Below the pieces are notes generated by a model. The model did no database searches and had not been told where the DNA came from. It was given only the letters and a program-made list of their open reading frames with translations. The position numbers were made by a program, and so were the translations under genes. DNA of 64,000 bases, taken from the NCBI RefSeq assembly GCF_900114475.1, contig NZ_FOTE01000009.1, forward strand, positions 62,001-126,000, given 5' to 3'. The stretch's first letter is position 1. Each line of letters begins with the position of its first letter. This DNA is from Paenibacillus sp. 1_12 (GTDB taxonomy: Bacteria; Bacillota; Bacilli; Paenibacillales; NBRC-103111). Below are positions 44,375 to 52,866 of this stretch, in pieces.

Positions 44375-45301
44375 CTATTCATGATCCGTTGGGTTGCGCC
44401 AAGAGAACTGCGGCTTGTAGCCAAGCTTCGTACGCAGCTTTTGGGCCGTAATGAGTCCTTCCGTCCCTTCCAAATGGGTCGCCAATCCGACCAGATCCGG
44501 CCAAACCTTGGCAACCACATCCTTGGTATCCTCTACATGACGACTGTCGGTAAGTAAATAAAAGGCCTCGAACATCTCCAGATGCTCCGCCTCTATAGCT
44601 AACGTAAAGGCTTGCGCCGCATCACGCGGGTCCACATATTGATAGGTGGTACCTATTGGACCACCGATATGATTCGGCCTTGCTTCCAACGTAATGCCGT
44701 ATTTGTAATCATCCTTACGAGAAGGCCAATCAATTCCTTGCAGGCGAAAAGCGACCGCTCGAATTCCATACGCTTTGCCGTATGCACGCAATATTTCTTC
44801 CCCGAACACCTTAGACAACGCATACGAATCCTCAGGACGATTCGGGTGCTCCTCATCAATAGGCAAATAATCGACCTGGAAAGGAGTCCCGCTGAGCCTC
44901 CGTCCCATGCCCAGAGCATAGTATGACGAGGCAAAAGCAACGGTTTTTACATGCTTGAATCTGCGTGCGGCATCCATCAGGTAATACGTACCCATCGTAT
45001 TGACCTTCATACATTCGTCCTCGGGCAAGTTTTGAATTCGCGACTGACCCGGATGAAGCTCAGTATCATAAGGAATCGCAGCCAAATGGATGATCGCTTC
45101 TGCTTGGGATAAAGATATCGCGCGCATACAATCCTCTAGGGTTGTCAAATCGCCTTTGACAAACTGTACACCCTTCGGATAATCAGACACATTCGGCGCC
45201 ACACAATCAAAGCCGGTGACCCGGTAATCCCGCTCCACTAAATATTCAATGACATATCGTGCCAGTCTCCCGCTTCCACCTGTTACCAGAACATTTTTCA
45301 T
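44375..45301 (-). CDS. NAD-dependent epimerase/dehydratase (extended SDR)
   Basis: A 308-residue short-chain dehydrogenase of the extended type. NAD-binding TGGSGRLARYV (residues 7-17), catalytic YALSK, and an upstream Ser in FASSYYALG. It may oxidise uronic acids (uronate dehydrogenase-like) or epimerise a sugar. The start follows GGGAGAGGG. It lies 4 bases after one isomerase gene and 16 before the other, so the three enzymes are produced together. Confidence 0.88.
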   Translation of the reverse strand: MKNVLVTGGSGRLARYVIEYLVERDYRVTGFDCVAPNVSDYPKGVQFVKGDLTTLEDCMRAISLSQAEAIIHLAAIPYDTELHPGQSRIQNLPEDECMKVNTMGTYYLMDAARRFKHVKTVAFASSYYALGMGRRLSGTPFQVDYLPIDEEHPNRPEDSYALSKVFGEEILRAYGKAYGIRAVAFRLQGIDWPSRKDDYKYGITLEARPNHIGGPIGTTYQYVDPRDAAQAFTLAIEAEHLEMFEAFYLLTDSRHVEDTKDVVAKVWPDLVGLATHLEGTEGLITAQKLRTKLGYKPQFSWRNPTDHE

Positions 45302-45305
45302 CTGC

Positions 45306-46229
45306 TTACCCTCTCCCTGATTGATTTTGAATATCTTTCAAATAAGCTACGCTCTGTGCATAAAATTCAGCTTCCTGCAGACTGACATCCCGTTCTGGAT
45401 CCCACCTCATCCAACCGGGCTCTATGATCAAGTGCAAGCCATGGGAACGCGGGCTGCGCTCGGCTAACAGCTGAACGGCTCTCGGCAAATCAACATGCCC
45501 TTCACCAAAAGCACAGCCAAACGCCGTAAACGGGATATAACCTCTTATCGGAGAATCGACCACAACCATGTCCTTCATGTGCGTAGTAAAAGCATAAGGT
45601 GCCAACGCTTCAATATCTTCATTCGGATCGCAAAATACCGTAAACCCATTCGCGGTATCGAGCGCAGCGCCGACATGAGGGGAATCGACCTTATCGAATA
45701 GATGGGCCATTTCACGACCCGTAAAATCACAATGATTTTCCACCGCCAGTAAAATATCCGCATCCTTTGCGATAGCAGCCGCTTCCTTTAAGGATGGGAG
45801 CAGCGACTCGATATGATCATGAATAGATAAACTGCGATTATAACGGCTGCTCGTTATTTTCAATCGTCCGTATCCGGTTCGAACGACAGGCATATTCATA
45901 AGCTTTGCGTTTTCAATAGCCTTCATAAATTGCGTTTTAGCCTCATGGTCTGCGCCCACACCCGCCAATTGAAATACGCCGGGAACAGATGTCTCCAGCT
46001 CAATGCCAAGGGATTCAGATAGTTTTCCCAATGCTTCCAATAAAGCTCTGTCTTGGGGAAGATGTCGAGCCTGCAGCACGGTGCATCCGAGCTCCGCCGA
46101 TCTATGCAGCAGCCATTCGGCTGTATGATCCTCTCCTACATCTTTGGGAACGGGATAAAAACCTCCCTGCATCCCGATTTTCATCGAACGTACTGTAGAG
46201 CTGATGGTTGTATCCGATAATAGCACCAA
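45306..46229 (-). CDS. Sugar phosphate isomerase/epimerase family protein
   Basis: A xylose-isomerase-like TIM barrel of about 307 residues. Conserved-looking elements: MKIGMQGGFYPVP at the start of homology, ILLAVENHCDFTG, VGAALDTANGFTVF, FTTHMKDMVVV and LIIEPGW. The start is uncertain: TTG 46229 lies 9 bases after AGAAGGAG, whereas ATG 46238 abuts the site and ATG 46184 fits homology but has no site. It is unlike the isomerase at 43483 in detail, so the two may catalyse different steps. Confidence 0.82.
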   Translation of the reverse strand: MVLLSDTTISSTVRSMKIGMQGGFYPVPKDVGEDHTAEWLLHRSAELGCTVLQARHLPQDRALLEALGKLSESLGIELETSVPGVFQLAGVGADHEAKTQFMKAIENAKLMNMPVVRTGYGRLKITSSRYNRSLSIHDHIESLLPSLKEAAAIAKDADILLAVENHCDFTGREMAHLFDKVDSPHVGAALDTANGFTVFCDPNEDIEALAPYAFTTHMKDMVVVDSPIRGYIPFTAFGCAFGEGHVDLPRAVQLLAERSPRSHGLHLIIEPGWMRWDPERDVSLQEAEFYAQSVAYLKDIQNQSGRG

Positions 46230-46309
46230 TAGGCTCATCTCCTTCTAAATGGACAACGGGGAAAAATAGCACCTTTCCCCGCTGCTTTATGATGTTTCAG
46301 CTGCCTTTC

Positions 46310-47971
46310 TTATTTCTTGCTGCCCTTCCATTTGGCGTCATATTCTTTTTGCATAATGGAAATATATTCATCATTCCCCATGTTTTTAAGCTCCGCCTGG
46401 AACTTATCCCAATCCTTCTCAATGTCCCGGTTGCCAACGATAAAATCAGCGATATCTGCTTCCAGCTTTTTAGAAATCTCAGTCTTCAATTCGTTAAATC
46501 GGGTTGCCGTTTTTGGCTCAAAGAAGAACTTTGGCACCGAAACCTTGCCAGATGTCTTGTCGTATAGCTTGGCTGCGCTGTACAGCACCTTTTCCAAATC
46601 GAATTTGCCATCAGGCAGCACTTCTCTTGAATCCGATCCGAATGGCGGCCACGTCGAGTTAGCTCCCTGCCAATGCGTATTTTGCGGCTCCTGCCACAGA
46701 TCCTTGCCTACGAGCTTGAATTTGGCCGGCTCGCCATTGGCCGCAAGAGTACCCTTCGGCACTTCCCAATTCACACCCTCTACACCGTAACGGCTTCGTA
46801 AATATGCTTCCTTTGAATACATGAAGTCGACCAATTTCATGACAACATCGGCATTTTTGCCATTGGCCGGAATGGCGAACTGATAAGATCCGACAACTCC
46901 AAACTCATTGAAATATGACGTTTGGAACCCGTTTGGTCCTTTTAAAGGAGGCACAATCTCATAATTCAATCTCGTTGCATCATTGGCCGCAAAGGCATGA
47001 GGGCCGCCACTCGGAACCGCAGCTACATTATTGCCATTGTTCAGCTCGACAATTTGCTTCAACTGCGCCTCATCGTTAGTGAACGAGGTCTGATCGATCA
47101 AACCTTCCTTAGAGAGCTTATTCAGATATCGAATGCCATCTCTCCACGCAGGAGTCGTATATGCAGCGATGACTTTATCATCCTTCACATACAAACCATT
47201 GGCGTCCTGATAGGTGAACGCGTTCATAATAAATTGATCTGCCTTAGCGAACCAACTCGTTTTGGAACCGACGATTCCGATCTCATCCTTCTTGCCATTG
47301 CCATTCGGGTCTTTTTCCTTGGCGGCCTTCAAATATTGGTACAGCTCATCCGTCGTTGTCGGCACGGTCATGTTCAAGCTTTTCAAGAACGATTTATTGA
47401 CCCAGAACCGCATAGCACGGTCGCAGTTATAGCATATGCCCACCTGAGGGAGTCCATAAATATGTCCGTCCGGAGCCGAGGTCGCCTGCTTGATGTTGGG
47501 GTATTCGGTATACATCTTTTTTATATTGGAACCATGCTTGTCTATCAGATCTTCCATTTTCCGAATAATTCCTTGTGACCCGTAAGTCGCAAGAGATGAG
47601 TTATCCAGTGCAAAGTTGCCCATGATCAGATCTCCGAGGTCACCCCCCGAAGAAAGCTCCAGATTCAGCTTCGTTTTGGCATCGGCTACGGGATAAAAAT
47701 TCCACTTAATATGAACGTTTGTCTGATCTTCCAGCCATGTAGTCAGCTCATTTTTTCCATACTCCCAGGATAAGACGGTCGGGCTCGAAGGTACGGTTAT
47801 CGTGACCGTCACCTTTTCTTTGGAAATAGGCAGTACCCCTGCAGCCGATAAGTTCGTGTTCGTCGATTCTTTCTTTGCCGTATCTGCCGGTTTCTCTGAA
47901 GTACACGCACTTAACACTATTGCCATACACAGAAGGCTAACGACAACCCGGTTATACATCTTTCCTCGCAT
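46310..47971 (-). CDS. Carbohydrate ABC transporter substrate-binding lipoprotein
   Basis: A 553-residue lipoprotein (lipobox VLSAC, Cys23 with start ATG 47971, seven bases after AAGGGAG). Typical parts: ELSSGGDLGDLIM, FWVNKSFLKSLNMTVPTTTD, DPNGNGKKDEIG and YGVEGVNWEV. It is longer than the other three binding proteins here. The gene lies downstream of its permeases rather than upstream, as in the 16489 unit. Confidence 0.92.
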   Translation of the reverse strand: MRGKMYNRVVVSLLCMAIVLSACTSEKPADTAKKESTNTNLSAAGVLPISKEKVTVTITVPSSPTVLSWEYGKNELTTWLEDQTNVHIKWNFYPVADAKTKLNLELSSGGDLGDLIMGNFALDNSSLATYGSQGIIRKMEDLIDKHGSNIKKMYTEYPNIKQATSAPDGHIYGLPQVGICYNCDRAMRFWVNKSFLKSLNMTVPTTTDELYQYLKAAKEKDPNGNGKKDEIGIVGSKTSWFAKADQFIMNAFTYQDANGLYVKDDKVIAAYTTPAWRDGIRYLNKLSKEGLIDQTSFTNDEAQLKQIVELNNGNNVAAVPSGGPHAFAANDATRLNYEIVPPLKGPNGFQTSYFNEFGVVGSYQFAIPANGKNADVVMKLVDFMYSKEAYLRSRYGVEGVNWEVPKGTLAANGEPAKFKLVGKDLWQEPQNTHWQGANSTWPPFGSDSREVLPDGKFDLEKVLYSAAKLYDKTSGKVSVPKFFFEPKTATRFNELKTEISKKLEADIADFIVGNRDIEKDWDKFQAELKNMGNDEYISIMQKEYDAKWKGSKK

Positions 47972-48116
47972 ACACATTCTCCCTTCGATTTTTGTACCCT
48001 TCCAACCTATCTATTTGTATACAATCAAATCGGCCTACAACGTTAATGCCATCTGTAAGAGGTTGTTTGCAAGCCTCCTTCTGATCACGCACATTAAGGG
48101 CCGATGTACAACCGTT

Positions 48117-49013
48117 TTATCCTTTGATCGATCCAATCATCACGCCTTTGACAAAATGCTTTTGCACAAACGGGTACACTAGCCACACAGGCAAGCTCGC
48201 TACAATGATAATGGAATATTTGAGCAGGTCGGCTAATCCTTGCTTTTTGGTCATTGATTCCGGGTCTGTGATCGAAGCCGGGTCCACCTCGTTTTGAATC
48301 AGAATATCCCGCAGAATGATTTGTAAAGGAAAAAGCTCCTTGGTCTTCAAGTAAATAAAAGCATTAAAGTAAGCATTCCAGTGGGACACTCCATAAAAGA
48401 GTACCAGTACCGCGATAATCGCTTTGGACAAGGGCAGCACGATACTCCACAAAAATCTCAGGTGCGAGCACCCGTCCATGGAAGCGGCTTCAAAAAGTTC
48501 ATGACTGATCGTCGATTGGAAGAAGGTACGGGCGATAATCATATTCCAGACAGCGAGCGCACCCGGAATGATCAAGGCCCACCTCGTATCGATCATCCCC
48601 AGCTGCTTAATCAAGAGGTAGTTCGGAATCAAACCACCATGAAAAATCATCGTAAACGCGAACGCATACATAATGAGATTTCGTCCTACCATTGTCCTTC
48701 TGGATAAGGGATAGGCAGCCATAATCGTAAGGACGACATTGATGCTGGTTCCCACAACCGTATAAAATATCGTGTTCGCATAAGAGGGAAGTATTCTCGG
48801 GTCCTTTAGTATCGCCGTGTAGCCTTCAAAAGAGAAATTAACAGGCCATAAAAACACTTTGCCGGATACTACAGCCAGCCTGTCACTGAATGAAGCACTG
48901 AAAATATAAATGAGCGGATACAGCACAACCAGCAACGCAACCAATAGGATCAAGTCGTTCAGGATATAAAAAATTTTGTCTGCATTCGTTAGCCCTACTC
49001 GATTGGATTTCAT
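48117..49013 (-). CDS. Carbohydrate ABC transporter permease, YtcP-like
   Basis: A 298-residue permease, six helices, EAA-type loop SHELFEAASMDGCSHLRFLW, C-terminus VQKHFVKGVMIGSIKG. The loop before the last helix contains NEVDPASITDPESMTKKQ. The start ATG 49013 follows AAGGAGGCTGCAGA. It is 16 bases from its LplB-like partner. Confidence 0.92.
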   Translation of the reverse strand: MKSNRVGLTNADKIFYILNDLILLVALLVVLYPLIYIFSASFSDRLAVVSGKVFLWPVNFSFEGYTAILKDPRILPSYANTIFYTVVGTSINVVLTIMAAYPLSRRTMVGRNLIMYAFAFTMIFHGGLIPNYLLIKQLGMIDTRWALIIPGALAVWNMIIARTFFQSTISHELFEAASMDGCSHLRFLWSIVLPLSKAIIAVLVLFYGVSHWNAYFNAFIYLKTKELFPLQIILRDILIQNEVDPASITDPESMTKKQGLADLLKYSIIIVASLPVWLVYPFVQKHFVKGVMIGSIKG

Positions 49014-49029
49014 TCTGCAGCCTCCTTGG

Positions 49030-49998
49030 TTACCACAAGCTGGTTTGTCCTACTTTTTTGGCAATCTGGTTGACGGTTAAAATAATGATCATATTCACTA
49101 CCGAGTTAAACAAACCTATGGCCGTTGCATAAGAATAATTAGGAGCACTAGAAGCGAGACTGACGGAATATACATAAGTAGAAATGACTTCAGAGGAAGA
49201 AATGTTCAACGGATTTTGCATCAAATAAATCTTTTCAAAGCCTATACCCATAATCGAACCGGCATGCAGAATCAGAAGCGTCACAATCGTTGGCAAAATA
49301 CCAGGAATATCTACATGTCGGATTCGCTGCAGCCGTGTGGCTCCATCAATCGTTGCTGCCTCATGGATTTCCGGACTAATACCCGATAGTGCGGCCAAAT
49401 AAATAATGGTTCCCCAGCCCGTCGTTTGCCAGATGCCTGACCATACATAAATCGACTTGAACCAATTCGGGTCACCCATAAAATTAATCGCGTCTATTCC
49501 GAATAAACCAATGCCCGTGTTCACAATTCCTACTCTCGGATTTAAGAACTGCAGGATCATACCTACCATAACGACGGTAGATATAAAGAAGGGCATGTAC
49601 GTTATAAACTGTACGGTTTGCTTGAATTTGGTTCGAAGCGTTGCATTCAATGCCAGTGCCAGCACAATTGGAAGGGGAAATCCGGCAAGCAGCTCATAAA
49701 AACTGATAATCAACGTATTCCCGACAATTTTGGTGAACTGATAGGAATAAAAAAACTTTTCGAAATACTCAAATCCTGCCCAAGGACTCCCCCATATCCC
49801 ATCCATAATCCTGAAATTTTTGAATGCCAGCTGAAGACCGAACATCGGCACGTAGTGGAAAAGAATTAACCAAGCAACCGGCAATAAAATAATGACGTAC
49901 AATTGGTAATCATGGCGCATTTGTTTGAGCCGTATCCTATAATCTCTTCGGGCGGTGGAGATAGCTCTGGCTGCTGGTTTCACGGTTGTGGATTGCAT
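49030..49998 (-). CDS. Carbohydrate ABC transporter permease, LplB-like
   Basis: A 322-residue permease, first gene of the third importer operon. EAA-type loop SPEIHEAATIDGATRLQRIR; C-terminus NQIAKKVGQTSLW. The start ATG 49998 follows AAAAGGAGTGG. A TATAAT box with a cre-like site lies about 45 bases upstream, so the operon may be under carbon catabolite control. Confidence 0.92.
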   Translation of the reverse strand: MQSTTVKPAARAISTARRDYRIRLKQMRHDYQLYVIILLPVAWLILFHYVPMFGLQLAFKNFRIMDGIWGSPWAGFEYFEKFFYSYQFTKIVGNTLIISFYELLAGFPLPIVLALALNATLRTKFKQTVQFITYMPFFISTVVMVGMILQFLNPRVGIVNTGIGLFGIDAINFMGDPNWFKSIYVWSGIWQTTGWGTIIYLAALSGISPEIHEAATIDGATRLQRIRHVDIPGILPTIVTLLILHAGSIMGIGFEKIYLMQNPLNISSSEVISTYVYSVSLASSAPNYSYATAIGLFNSVVNMIIILTVNQIAKKVGQTSLW

Positions 49999-50032
49999 GA
50001 TGGTTAACCACTCCTTTTCAGGATATGAATAA

Positions 50033-50051
50033 GTAAAGCGTTTACATTATA
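50033..50051 (-). promoter_or_regulatory. -10 box and cre-like site of the third importer operon
   Basis: On the minus strand a perfect TATAAT (50046-50051) runs into TGTAAACGCTTTAC (50033-50046), which resembles the CcpA operator cre (TGNAARCGNTNNCA) except at its last two bases. The site would cover the transcription start. The -35 region is weak (TCTGAA at 18 bases). Confidence 0.5.
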
Positions 50052-50196
50052 GAATAACATGTCAGATAATTCAGATTAATTAATAGTTTATACCCATTTC
50101 ACAAAAGGCAACATATCCAAATCGGATTCCATATTTACCCAAATGAGTACAGGGTGGCAGCTTGTGGAAAGCCCCCAAATCAGTGGATACATATGC

Positions 50197-50230
50197 AAAA
50201 ATCCCTTGCCATAACAGGCAAGGGATTTTT
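50197..50230. terminator. Strong bidirectional intrinsic terminator
   Basis: AAAAATCCCTTGCC (50197-50210) pairs perfectly with GGCAAGGGATTTTT (50217-50230) around a 6-base loop. It ends transcription from the GH105-like side and insulates the third importer promoter. Confidence 0.92.
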
Positions 50231-50256
50231 CTTAATATGACTACTTATATAGGTCA

Positions 50257-50476
50257 TTAATAAGCGATCATCTGTTGGAGATTAGAAACAGCTTGTGCGG
50301 TTTCCGCGCGGCTTGCAAGCTGATTAGGTTGGAACTGCTTCTCACCTCTGCCACTCATTAACCCGACGAAAGTCGCAGCCTTTACCGAGCCGAGCCAAGC
50401 CAATAGCCCCAACACGTACGCTGGTTGTATCCGAGAATGTAGTGACAGCTTTGGAATACACAGCGGTCAGCGTAAC
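50257..50476 (-). pseudogene. Decayed C-terminus of an S-layer homology (SLH) protein
   Basis: Translating the minus strand in two frames gives pieces of an SLH repeat: KAVTTFSDTTSV in one frame, then after a frameshift GSVKAATFVGLMSGRGEKQF followed by QPNQLASRAETAQAV and a stop after QQMIAY (50257). The pattern FSD, GLMSGRG, F-P, SRAE is diagnostic of SLH. No intact upstream part is found before the GH105-like gene, so this is a truncated, frameshifted remnant. Confidence 0.7.
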
Positions 50477-50543
50477 ATGCATGCTTCGTGACACTGCCGC
50501 TTGTAGCAACTTTTTATTGACCAGCTTGCATAAACTGGCAGCC

Positions 50544-51608
50544 TTATTGCTCGCGCTTCAGCAACGCGCTGATGAGCAGCAGAGCTAAAGCTTGGCCGTA
50601 TGGGGTTGGAGTTATTTTCACTTCGTTATACGCCTCGATTGTTGGCATAACGGGTGTCCCGCCAGAAACACCTTGAACGGCTCCGTATACGTCTACGTGG
50701 ATCATAACAGCGTCGGCAGCTTTGCGTACCGCCTCGTGGAGCTGCTTGCGTAAGGAATCATCGGAGATAAGACCTGTACGCAAGGCTACTTCGAACCCAT
50801 AAGCGATACCGGCTGTTGCTGATGTTTCCAGATAAAAGTCAGGACGGTTCATGACCGTATGCCACATACCATTTGCGGTCTGGAGCTTAAGCAAGCCTTG
50901 TACAAGAGCAGTATAGCGTTCCCCAATTTCAGCGGGGATCGAGGTTAGATGCTTGACCTCGGCAACAATTTCCGGTACACCAAACGTCACCCATGCATTC
51001 GCGCGTCCCCATCGCGCGGCTGACATATGATTGTGATTGTACCCGTCAAAGCCATGGAACAATACACCTGAAGTCTCATCCTGAAGCATCTGCAGATGGA
51101 CTACGACCTGCTTAATTGCTTCGCGTGCCATGCCTTCATCTTTAGTTAACGATGCCAGACGCGCCAAAAATAAAGCGCCGACTACAAGCGTATCTGCCCA
51201 TAGCTGCTCTGGGAAATCTACACCCTCGGTTACCGTATGCTCGAAGCCGCCTTCCTTCGTGCGCGGCGCTTCATTCATCAGCCATTCCCCGTGCTCGCGT
51301 ACGAGCGGCATCCATTCCGCTGCCGCTTCTGGCTTCTTTCGCAGCAGCTCGGTCAATGCTGCGAACGGTGCTGTCGAATTGATCACTCGCTGCTGTGCCG
51401 CCTTGTGTCGATTGTCCCGCATCCAGCGCCATACATACTCGTATACCTCATCGGAGCCTATCACTTCACCATAGGTAACGGCAGCAATTAGACCGACGCC
51501 CGGCTTCCAGTCCCAATTGTCCATATTTCGCTGCCAATCATTCTCGGGTGCTGTTACCATGTACTCATAAACCTGCTTCGCCTTGTCCTGCTGCTTTCTG
51601 GTGTCCAT
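50544..51608 (-). CDS. Glycoside hydrolase family 88/105, unsaturated glycuronyl hydrolase
   Basis: A 354-residue cytoplasmic enzyme of the GH105 (YteR-like) type. It removes the unsaturated uronic acid left at the end of oligosaccharides by polysaccharide lyases. Family features: MDNWDWKPGVGLIAA, EQLWADTLVVGALFLARL with the catalytic Asp in WADT, GVLFHGFDG followed by the WGRANAWV motif, and SATAGIAYGF. No signal peptide. The start ATG 51608 follows AGAGGAGG. It is the last gene of the fourth importer operon, indicating that this importer takes up lyase products, for example from pectin. Confidence 0.9.
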   Translation of the reverse strand: MDTRKQQDKAKQVYEYMVTAPENDWQRNMDNWDWKPGVGLIAAVTYGEVIGSDEVYEYVWRWMRDNRHKAAQQRVINSTAPFAALTELLRKKPEAAAEWMPLVREHGEWLMNEAPRTKEGGFEHTVTEGVDFPEQLWADTLVVGALFLARLASLTKDEGMAREAIKQVVVHLQMLQDETSGVLFHGFDGYNHNHMSAARWGRANAWVTFGVPEIVAEVKHLTSIPAEIGERYTALVQGLLKLQTANGMWHTVMNRPDFYLETSATAGIAYGFEVALRTGLISDDSLRKQLHEAVRKAADAVMIHVDVYGAVQGVSGGTPVMPTIEAYNEVKITPTPYGQALALLLISALLKREQ

Positions 51609-51712
51609 ATTGTATTTCCTCCTCTTACATTTCCCAGCAGAATATCTGCTTCCTGACCTGTTAAAATTTGCAGCAGCGCTGAATTCAACACATTCTTTTG
51701 GGCATGAGTGCG

Positions 51713-52579
51713 TTATCCTTTTACCGAGCCGATCATCGCACCTTTGGCAAAATATTTTTGCAAGAAGGGGTAAATCAACAATATCGGAACGGTTGCAATA
51801 ATGATCATCGCCATTTTTACGGTAACGCCGATTTTCGGAACCTCTCCCGCCATAGCCGCATCAACAGCATCACTCGTCATTTGCATTAAGATTTGACGCA
51901 ATAACACCTGCATCGTCATTTTGCTAATATCACTGTTGTACATAACTGCTTGAAAAAACATATTCCATTTGGACACCGCATAAAACAGCGTCAGCGTCGC
52001 AATAACCGGCAGCGAGATCGGAATGACAATACGCAGCAGTACGCCGATATCGTTACAGCCGTCTATTTTGGCTGATTCCTCCAGCTCGGTTGGCAGTGAG
52101 CGGAAAAAGCTGACCATAATCATCAAGTTAAATACGCTCAGTGCACTTGGAATAATCAAAGACCACAGTGAGTTCAGCAGCCCAAGCTCCTTGACCAGCA
52201 AGTAGGACGGAATGATGCCCCCATTGAACAGCATCGTGAAAAAAGCAATGAACAGCATAACACCTGTACCCTTGATAGTCCTTTTGGAGAGTGGATACGC
52301 GAGTGTCGTCGTGAGCAGCATGCTTAGTGCCGTACCGACAATCGTAATGAACACCGTATTTTGAAAGGTTTGAATAAATTGGCGATTTTGAAATACGGCA
52401 TTGTAAGCGACTGTCGTCCACTGCTTGGGCCAAAATAAAAGCTGTCCCTCATATACCAGATGCGGTGTGGAGAATGACATCACCAGAACGTTCCAGAACG
52501 GAAACACCATCATTAGCGCCATCAGTCCAAGCAGCGCGTAGTTCACAAATTCGAACCCTATGTTTTTTTGTGATTTCAT
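51713..52579 (-). CDS. Carbohydrate ABC transporter permease, YtcP-like
   Basis: A 288-residue permease, six helices, EAA-type loop PTELEESAKIDGCNDIGVLL, C-terminus FLQKYFAKGAMIGSVKG. The start ATG 52579 follows AGAAAGGAG. Unlike in the other three cassettes, it is separated from its LplB-like partner by 287 bases of repeat-like DNA. It lies upstream of the GH105-like gene. Confidence 0.92.
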   Translation of the reverse strand: MKSQKNIGFEFVNYALLGLMALMMVFPFWNVLVMSFSTPHLVYEGQLLFWPKQWTTVAYNAVFQNRQFIQTFQNTVFITIVGTALSMLLTTTLAYPLSKRTIKGTGVMLFIAFFTMLFNGGIIPSYLLVKELGLLNSLWSLIIPSALSVFNLMIMVSFFRSLPTELEESAKIDGCNDIGVLLRIVIPISLPVIATLTLFYAVSKWNMFFQAVMYNSDISKMTMQVLLRQILMQMTSDAVDAAMAGEVPKIGVTVKMAMIIIATVPILLIYPFLQKYFAKGAMIGSVKG

Positions 52580-52620
52580 TTGTAATCTCCTTTCTAATAG
52601 AATTCGAAGAAGCGATATTG

Positions 52621-52855
52621 TATATGATGAATAATGAGCACAGCGGCCAAATCATCCTGGAGAAACGTAAGTGTTCGCCTTTGTTTCCGTAATTTTACCT
52701 ATAAAGGTCTTATACAATATAAAAATAGGGAAACAACAGCGATCGTAAGGATATTTGGCCGCGAAGCGGGACTTATTTACCGAGCTTCTATCTACCATTA
52801 GCTGCAACAGCGATCATAGGAGTACCTTAGTCGCGCAGCGAAACTTATTCACCAT
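52621..52855. repeat. Interspersed intergenic repeat, copy 2, inside an importer operon
   Basis: The spacer between the two permease genes starts TATATGATGAA, continues with CTGGAGAAACGTAAGTGTTC then GCCTTTG as at 34700, and carries two copies of a second module (ACAGCGATCGTAAGG ... GCGAAGCGGGACTTATTTACC and ACAGCGATCATAGG ... GCGCAGCGAAACTTATTCACC). No gene is seen. It looks like a non-coding mobile or amplified element of the genome. Confidence 0.6.
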
Positions 52856-52866
52856 CCATCCAACTT

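Noticed and set aside
44359-44520. Upstream extension of the isomerase gene at 43483
   Set aside because: It is the shadow of the SDR gene end; homology and a ribosome-binding site place the start at 44358.
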